Below are positions 10,101 through 19,100 of a DNA stretch of 29,822 bases, piece after piece. This DNA is from Priapulus caudatus (lineage: Eukaryota; Priapulida; Priapulimorpha; Priapulimorphida; Priapulidae): positions 382,861 to 412,682 of the forward strand of contig NW_014577185.1 in NCBI RefSeq assembly GCF_000485595.1, given 5' to 3'. The notes beneath the pieces are model-generated. The model ran no database searches, was not told where the DNA came from, and worked only from the letters and a program-made list of their open reading frames with translations. Position numbers and translations under genes: made by a program. The stretch's first letter is position 1; the number at the start of each line of letters is the position of its first letter.

Positions 10101-13100
10101 AGTCATATTTTGAAGTGCTTACCAATAAGCTTAGCTACTGTTTCTCTATCCTTCCTGTGACCAGGTATACACATGTCAGCTAACATGGGAGCTGTACCTA
10201 CAGTCTGCATTGCATTTAGAGCAGGGCAGAAGTTGGTATTCGGGTATAAATTCTCTTCTTTTGATGGGCTTATCTCGATTTCAACCATGTCTGAATACAA
10301 ACAATATCAAAACACACGGGGTGCTATCGCAGTACTTTACCATGATCACAATTCAATGTGACGTGGTTTCCTTTAATGAAATGCAGTTAAAACACTTTAC
10401 ATCTGCAGAAAAAATGTGGAATTCTATTTATTTTTTTATCATATACCAAGCCGTTTTTACCAGTAATTTCTCTACGTGGGTAGTCCAGTAGTCCAGCCAA
10501 AACACATCTTAGAGAATAGGCTGTTCTGTTGAGATTACTTGATCTGGCACTGGAAGATGAAAGCTAACTTAATATGGAAGCAATTCTATACTAGTACATA
10601 CATGTGTCTATCCAAATTAGCCCTGATAATTTATGTACAAACTGGCTTGCTCTAATTTTAAATTCACCAAACAGAGACTGTAAAATACACAGAGTTTTGT
10701 ACTGGAAAAGAGGTGAAAGGATGAGTAGATGGAGACAAAGAGATTGAGGGGACGGAGAGAGGGTGGTAGGAAGGAAAGCAAGAGACAGAGAGAGAGAGAG
10801 TACCGGGGGCCAGACATTTCCTTACATTTCGATAAAAATTGCACACTACATCCACAAGTGCTTACTAGATCTCTCCAGGTTCATATGTGGGACTCAAAAA
10901 CGGTACTTCCTCTACGTATCGTTTTCGAAGCTTTTGGCCAAGTGTGTAACCTTGACTTTGACCCAGTTTAGTCAGCTGCCCAATGTAAGCACCACCCTAG
11001 GAAAACAAGGAGAAGTTATAAATGCAAACAGCAATTGTCTTTCTTATTGGAATGCTATTGGATGCTTATTGAATGCTATTAGCACAAGTTACCATTACAG
11101 GGCGTCAAGTGACAAGTGACGCTCAAAAAATAGGAAAATAGGAATTTAAGATGTGCAAAAATAGGAGGAAAATAGAAATTTTGGTGAGAAAATAGGAATA
11201 TTTGTTGCGTTAGATGGCATCCCAACACTCCTACAGCCATCCCGATCCACCACAAATGGTTTTATTAATATACATATTTGGAGTTACATCACATGCGAAC
11301 AATATTTTGAGGTTTTAATGAGAAATGCATGTTAAAATTGATAAGCAGTTTATACATGCATAAGCACCCATACATGTAGACTACTCCAAAATAGTATGAT
11401 GTACATGTATACATGGGCAGATCTGGCTTTTTGAAAAAGGGGGGGGTCCAGTAAGAAATAAAGGGCACTTTTATAAAAAAGTGCCGAAGGCAGCTTATGC
11501 GACGTGTCTATAAGGCACGTTGCCACTTAGAGGGGGGGTTTAGGGGGACCTCCCCAAGAAAAATTTTAAAAATTGGTGCATTCTGAGAGCATCTGAGCAG
11601 TAATTTTGATGTCTAGAACGCAAGATGGAATTCCAAATTTTTAAGCAGAACATGATCTTTTATGTGTTTTCCCTTTTTTGGGGGTAAAAAAGGGGGGGCC
11701 AGACCGCCTGGACCCCCCTCTGGATACACATACCACATCCAACTGAGAAACAACTTTACTGAAATAAAATCTGTGATAGTAAAGAGTATATTACGTTAAT
11801 TTAAAGTAAGGGGTGGGGGTCTGGGAGTCCTCCCCCAGGAAATTTTTGAAAATTGGGTCACCTGAAATGTAAATTCCTGCATTCTGAGAAAGATACATAC
11901 AATTCTGGATTCAGAAAAATGAAAAGCCCTCAAAAATATGAAAAAATAGGAATTTGTCCAGAAAATAGGAGAAAATAGGAATTGCCCAGAAAATAGGAAA
12001 AAATAGGAATTTGTCCAGAAAATAGGAGAAAATAGGAATTGCCCAGAAAATAGGAAAAAATAGGAACTTGACGCCCTGCCATTATCATCACCATCATACC
12101 CATCACTATCAATCATCTACATCATAATCATCATCATTTTTCTCAAATAATTCCTTCGCTGCAACCTACAATCATCATCATCATCATCATAGGGGCGGAT
12201 CGCAGAGGTGGGGTCGAGGGGGTCCGGACCCCCCTTTTATACCACAAAAAAGGGAAAAAAGCATACACACGCACGCACGCACGCACGCAGCGCGCGACCT
12301 GCGCACACATGCACCACTTCTCTTATATTGTCCTCCATAAAAAAATCTTGTTTAAGGCCGGACACACAGGCGACGCCAGGGCATAGCCCGACGCCATCGC
12401 CGATGGCGCATCGGGCGATGCATCGCCCGATGGCAACCGCGCAGTCGTGGACACACCAGGCGATTTCAATCGCGATGGCATCGCCGCGATTTCTTGCGCC
12501 GCGCAGTGCGCTTGGCTGATGAACTCTGATTGGCATGAATTGTAAAATCGCCCGATGCAATCGGGCAGTCGTGGACACACCAGGCGATGCCAACGCCGAT
12601 GGCATCGGGCGATAATATCAAAACGTTTTGATCTGGCGATGGGGCATCGGCGGCGATTGAGTGGACACACCAGGCGATTTTCACGCCGACGCCATCGGCC
12701 GATGGCATCGCCTGGCGTGTCCGGCCCTTTAGCGCTAGTTTTTCTGATAAAGATTTACTTATATATATATATATGTAAGTTCGTTATAAAAACCTAGAAA
12801 TTGGCAAAGAGGGATCCGCAGGCATCCGGGGGACCGGATCTGATAAATTTTTGCATTCTAGACATCAAAATTACTGCTCAGATGCTCTCAGAATGCACCA
12901 ATTTTTAAAAAAAATATTGGGGGAGGTCCCCCCCCCCCCTAAGTGGCCTTCGGCATCTTTTTGCCGAGAAAAAGTAAGCAGGAAAAAGTACCCTTTATTT
13001 CTTCTTGGACACACCCTTTTCAAAAATCCTGGATCCGCCCCTGCATCACTATCACTACCATCACCAACATTACATCAACTGTGCATGAAGCAGTAGTAGC

Positions 13101-16100
13101 TGCCTTATTGCATCTATTTCTGTCTAAGCCAAGATATTTTTTTTGCATTTGACCCAAATTCCGGTCATGGGGTTAGGCTGGCAGCTGATGCCTTGGTTTG
13201 CAATAAACCAGTTCATTTGTGAAAAAATGTGAGCTGCCGGGTTGGTGGCAAGGAGCATGATCCAATGACGACCATTCTGGCATATTATAGCCCTAAAATA
13301 GTGGTCTTAATTACGAAATAGCAACTATGATTTCTAGGAATGCAATGACATGTCTAATCCCCGACACTATATCTATCACGATAGTTAGGCTACAATATAT
13401 GATAATTATTGATACGTATCATGATATAGTCCATAATACAGCGATAAAACCGTTGCAATAAGCAATGCATAATCCGATTGGACTTTCAGTTGTTCCATTT
13501 TGTAGAAATAATTTGGCAGTGTAATTGAGGTTATCTAGCCAGGGTTATAGCCCAAGGATTAGGATCCACTGCTTTGAGCAACAGTAAACTATTTTAATGT
13601 AGCCAAAAGGAATGTCATAATTTAGTAGTATAGTTTCAGACATAAATCACTGTAGCTTACTTAATGCAAATACCTTGAATTGTTCCGTCTTGAAGAACTC
13701 TTCGTGTCTGGATTTTGGTCTTGGGCCACCTTCTGTGCTGACAAGTAGCACGGGAATCATTGTTTTTGGAAGATCATCTAGTTCTTCCTTATTCCACACA
13801 TACTAAAATGCCACAATTAACACACAAAATTTACTCCGCAAATAGCAGAAATACGTTGCTAATTGAAGATTGCAACCGGTTCTATTAAGAATCTGTTGGA
13901 AGTTTCAATTTTAAGCCTTTCATCTCAGCTTCCTACTCCATTCTTCCCCTGTGGGACGACTCCAATTTGTAACTTTACAAATTCATGTGCAATTCATCAA
14001 TTTTTAGTTGCATCATCGACCCTAGCTCTAGTACTATAGCCCGCGGATCGCTGCCGCAGGGCTATAGCACATTCTGCCATAGATGTAATCTAAGCAAATG
14101 GTCCAACTGATGTGACCAAAAATTTATCCCCAAAACGTAAAATGATCGAGCTTTTTAACACTTATCTATCAACATGGACATCTCACCTATCTTTTTGAAC
14201 ACTTCCACAACTTTACACCAGGTATTTATGCTGTTATTCCTCAAAGTCTTAGCACTACTGGTGTTTTGTTTTCAAATGCGGTTGCTCTGCGTATGTGTGC
14301 ACGCGTGACTCTTCAGTGCTAAGACTTTGAGGAATAACAGCATAAATACCTGGTGTAAAGTTGTGGAAGTGTTCAAAAAGATAGGTGAGATGTCCATGTT
14401 GATAGATAAGTGTTAAAAAGCCCGATCATTTTACGTTTTGGGGATAAATTTTTGGTCACATCAGTTTGGACGCATTTTTGCTTAGATTACATACTAATGG
14501 CAGAATGTGCTATAGCCCTGCGGCAGCGATCCGCGGCTATAGTACTAGAGGCTACATCGACCCTAGGTTGTGTCCCACACAATGATCAGGGTTTCTGCCA
14601 CGGTGGGCGGCGGTGGGCGGTGTGCCCGGCACTCCGCGTTGCGCCCGGCACTATATATCTCCCGCCTGGCACCTATTTNNNNNNNNNNNNNNNNNNNNNN
14701 NNNGATTTTCCCTTTAATGAACATGCGTCTAAACACTTTACATCTGCAGAAAAAATGTTGGAATTCTATTTATTTTTTTATCAATATAACCAAGCCGTTT
14801 TACCAGTAATTTCTCACAGTGGGTATCCACGCTAGTCAGCAAAAACACATCTTTAGAGAATAGGCGTTTGTTGAGATTACTTGATCTGGCACTGGAAATC
14901 GAAAGCTGAACTTAATATGGAAGAATTCTATACTAGTACATACATGTGTCTATCCAAATTAGCCCTGATAATTTATGTACAAACTGGCTTGCTCTAATTT
15001 TAAATTCACCAAACAGAGACTGGTAAAATACACAGAGTTTTGTACTGGAAAAGAAGGTGAAAGGATGAGTAGATGGAGACAAAAGATTGAGGGGACGGAG
15101 AGAGGGTGCGTAGGAAGGAAAGCAAGACGAGCAGAGAGAGAGAAGAGTACGGGGGCCAGACATTTCCTTACATTTCGATAAAAATTGCACACGTACACTC
15201 CACAAGTGCTTACTAGATGCTCTCCAAGGTTCATATGTGGAATCAAAAACGGTAACTTCCTCTACGTATCGTTTTCGAAGCTTTGGCGCAAGTGTGTAAC
15301 CTTGACTGACGACCAGTTTAGTCAGCTGGCCCAATGTAAGCACCACCTAAGAAAACAAGGAGAAGTTATAAAATGCAAACAGCAATTGTCTTTCTATTGG
15401 AATGCTATTGATGGCTTATTGAATGCTATTAGCAGCAAGTTACCATTACAGGGCGTCAAGTGACAAGTGATCGCTCAAAAAATAGGAAAGAATAGGAATT
15501 TAAGATGTGCAAAAATAGGAGGAAAATAGAAAATTTTGGTGAGAAAATAGGAATATTTGTTGCGTTAGATGGCAATCCAACACTCTACTGCCATCCCGAT
15601 CCACCACAAATGGGTTTTATTAATATACATATTTGGAGTTACATCACAATGCGAACAATATTTTGAGGTTTTAATGAGAAATGCATGTTAAATATTGATA
15701 AGCAGTTTATACATGCATAAGCACCCATACATGTAGACTACTCCAAAATAGTATGATGTACATGTATACATGGGCAGATCTGGCTTTTTGAAAAAGGGGG
15801 GGTCCAGTAAGAAATAAAGGGCACTTTTAATAAAAAAGTGCCGAAGGCAGCTTATGGACGTGTCTAAGGCACGTTGCCACTTAGAGGGGGTTTTAGGGGG
15901 AGCCTCCGCCCAAGAAAAATTTAAAAATTGGTGCATCTGAGAGCATCTGAGCAGTAATTTTGATGTCTAGAACGCAAGAGTGGAATTCCAAATTTTTAAG
16001 CAGAACATGATCTTTTATGTGTTTTCCTTTTTTGGGGGTAAAAAAGGGGGGGCCGGAACCGCCTGGACCCCCCTCTGGATACACATACCACATCCAACTG

Positions 16101-19100
16101 AGAAACAACTTTACTGAAATAAAATCTGTGATAGTAAAAGAGTATATTACGTTAATTTAAGTAAGGGGTGGGGGTCTGGGAGTCCTCCCCCAGGAAATTT
16201 TTGAAAAATTGGGTCACTGAAATGTAAATTCCTGCATTCTGAGAAAGATACAGTACAATTCTGGATTCAGAAAAATGAAAAGCCCTCAAAAATATGAAAA
16301 AATAGGAATTTGTCCAGAAAATAGAGAAAATAGGAATTGCCCAGAAAATAGGAAAAAATAGGAAACTTGACGCGCCTGCCATTTATCATCACCATCATAC
16401 CATCACATCAATCATGCTACATCATAATCATCATCATTTTTCTCAATAATTTCCTTCGCTGGCAACCTACAATGCATCATCACTCATCATCATCATCACT
16501 AATGCACCATCATCATAGGGGCGGATCGCAGAGGTGGGGTCGAGGGGGTCCGGACCCTTCTTTACCCACAAAAAAGGGAAAAAAGCATACACACGCACGC
16601 CACGCACGCACGCGCGCGCAGATCGCGCACACATGCACCACTTCTCTTATATTGTCCTCCATAAAAAAATCTTGTTAAGGCCGGACACACGGTCGCCGCC
16701 AGGCGATGCGCATCGCCCGACGCCATCGCCGATGGCATCGCATCGGGCGATGCATCGCCCGATGGCAACGCGCAGTCGTGGACACACCAGGCGATTTCAA
16801 TCGGCGATGGCATCGCCGCGATTCTTGCGCCGCGCAGTGCGCTTGGCTGATGAACTCTGATTGGCGATGAAATTGTAAAATCGCCCGATGCAATCGGGCA
16901 GTCGTGGACGACACCAGGCGATGCCATCGCCGATGGCATCGGGCGATAATATAAAACGTTTTGATCTGTGCGATGCCATCGGCGAGCGATTGAGTGGACA
17001 CACCAGGCGATTTCACGGCCGATGGCATCGCCTGGCGTGTCCGGCCCTTTAGGGCTAGTTTTCTGATAAAGATTTACTTATATATATATATATGTAAGTT
17101 CGTTATAAAAACCTAGAAAATTGGCAAGAGGGATCGCGCAGGCATCCGGGGGACCGGATCTGATAAATTTTGCATTCTAGACATCAAAATTACTGCTCAG
17201 ATGCTCTCAGAATGCACCAATTTTTTAAAAAAAAATATTGGGGGAGGTCCCCCCCCCCCTAAAGTGGCCTTCGGCATCTTTTTGCCGAGCAAAAGTAAGG
17301 CAGGAAAAAAGTACCCTTTATTTCTCTTGACACACCCTTTTCAAAATCCTGGATCCGCCCTGCATCACTTCAACTACATCACCAACATTACATCAAACTG
17401 TGCATGAAGCAGTAGTAGCTGCCTTATTGCATCTATTTCTGTCTAAGCCAAGATGTTTTTTTTGGCATTTGAGCCACAAATTCCGGTCATGGGGTTAGGC
17501 TGGGCACTGATGCCTTGGTTTGGCAATAAACCAGTTCATTTGTGAAAAAAATGTGAGCTGCCGGGTTGGTGGCAAGGAGCATGATCCAATGACGACCATT
17601 CTGGCATATTAATAGCCCTAAATAGTGGTCTTCAATTACGAAATAGGCAACTATATTTCTAGGAATGCAATGACATGTCTAATCCGCGACACTATATCTA
17701 TCACGATAGTTAGGCTACAATATATGATAATTATTGATACGTATCATGATATAGTCCATAATACAGCGATAAACACGTTGCAATAACAATGCATAATCCG
17801 ATTGGACTTTCAGTTGTTTCCATTTTGTAGAAATAATTTGGCAGTGTAATTGAGGTTATCTAGCCAGGTTATAGCCCAAGGATTAGGATCCACTGCTTTG
17901 AGCAACAGTAAACTATTTTAATGTAGGCCAAAAGGAATGTCATAATTTAGTAGTATAGTTTCAGACATAAATCACTGTAGCTTACTTAATTGCAAATACC
18001 TTGAATTGTTCCGTCTTGAAGACATCTTCGTGTCTGATTTTGGTCTTGGGCCAGCCTTCTGTTGCTGACAAGTAGGCACGGGAATCATTGTTTTCGGAAG
18101 ATCATCTAGTTCTTCCTTATTCACACATACTAAAATGCCACAATTAAACACAAGACAAATTTACTGCGCAAATAGCAGAAATACGTTGCTAATTGAAGAT
18201 TGCAACCGGTTCTATTAAGAATCTGTTGAAGTTTCAATTTTAAGCCTTTCATCTCAGCTTCCCTACTCCATTCTTCCCCTGTGGAGACGACTCCAATTGT
18301 AACTTTACAAATTCATGATGCAATTCATCAATTTTAGTTGCATCATCGACCCTAGCTCTAGACTATAGCCCGCGGATCGCTGCCGCAGGGCTATAGCACA
18401 TTCTGCCATAGATGGTAATCTAAGGCAAATGGTCCAACTGATGTGACCAAAAAAATTTCATCCCCAAAACGTAAAATGATCGGCGCTTTTTAACAGCTTT
18501 ATCTATCAACATGGACATCTCACCTATCTTTTTGAACACTTCCGACAACTTTACACACAGGTATTTATGCTGTTATTCCTCAAGTCTTAGCACTACTGGT
18601 GTTTTGTTTTCAAATGCGTTGCTCTGCCTTATGTGTGCACGCGTGACTCTTCAGTGCTAAGACTTTGAGGAATAGTTTCAGCATAAATACCTGGTGTAAA
18701 GTTGTGGAAGTGTTCAAAAAGATAGGTGAGATGTCCATGTTGATAGATAAGTGTTAAAAAGCCCGATCATTTTACGTTTTGGGGATAAATTTTGGTCACA
18801 TCAGTTGGACGCATTTGCTTAGATTACATCTATGGCAGAATGTGCCTATAGCCCTGCGCAGGCGATCCGCGGGCTATAGTACTAGAGCTACAGTCGACCC
18901 TAGGTTGTTCCCACACAATGATCAGGGTTCTGCGCCACGGTGGCGGCGGTGCGGTGTGCCCGGCACTCGCGTTGCCGCCCGGCACTATATATCTCCGCCT
19001 GGCACTAATTTTTGATATATATAAAAAAAAAAGTCTGATATATGGGCTTTTTATTGCTCAGAATGCAGGAAATTGAGTTTCAGACTATCAAAAATCAAAA

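Larger units (their letters stand above)
10366..14678. repeat. 4.3-kb duplicated segment, copy 1 (mostly clean)
   Basis: It covers ACP6 exons 5, 4 and 3 with introns, then the fold-back element and the start of a MITE, and stops at the N gap. ACP6 exons are intact here. The last roughly 250 bp before the gap (from about 14430) show extra or missing single bases relative to copy 2, so the sequence is noisy on both sides of the gap. Confidence 0.92.
14704..19012. repeat. 4.3-kb duplicated segment, copy 2 (indel-rich)
   Basis: It repeats 10366-14678 in the same order and orientation, including both MITE families (15449-16378, 16517-17361), the nested fold-back (16678-17048) and the Mutator-like element (18353-18890, with an inserted base in its right target duplication). 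Differences are mostly single-base insertions and deletions, plus one missing 57-bp tandem unit. This is the error type of uncorrected long reads. Confidence 0.92.

Noticed and set aside
12208-12797. Several overlapping open frames on both strands
   Set aside because: They are by-products of the GC-rich, palindromic fold-back element; no codon preference or family match.
14410-14835. 141-codon plus-strand open frame
   Set aside because: It runs through the 25-N gap and through transposon sequence.
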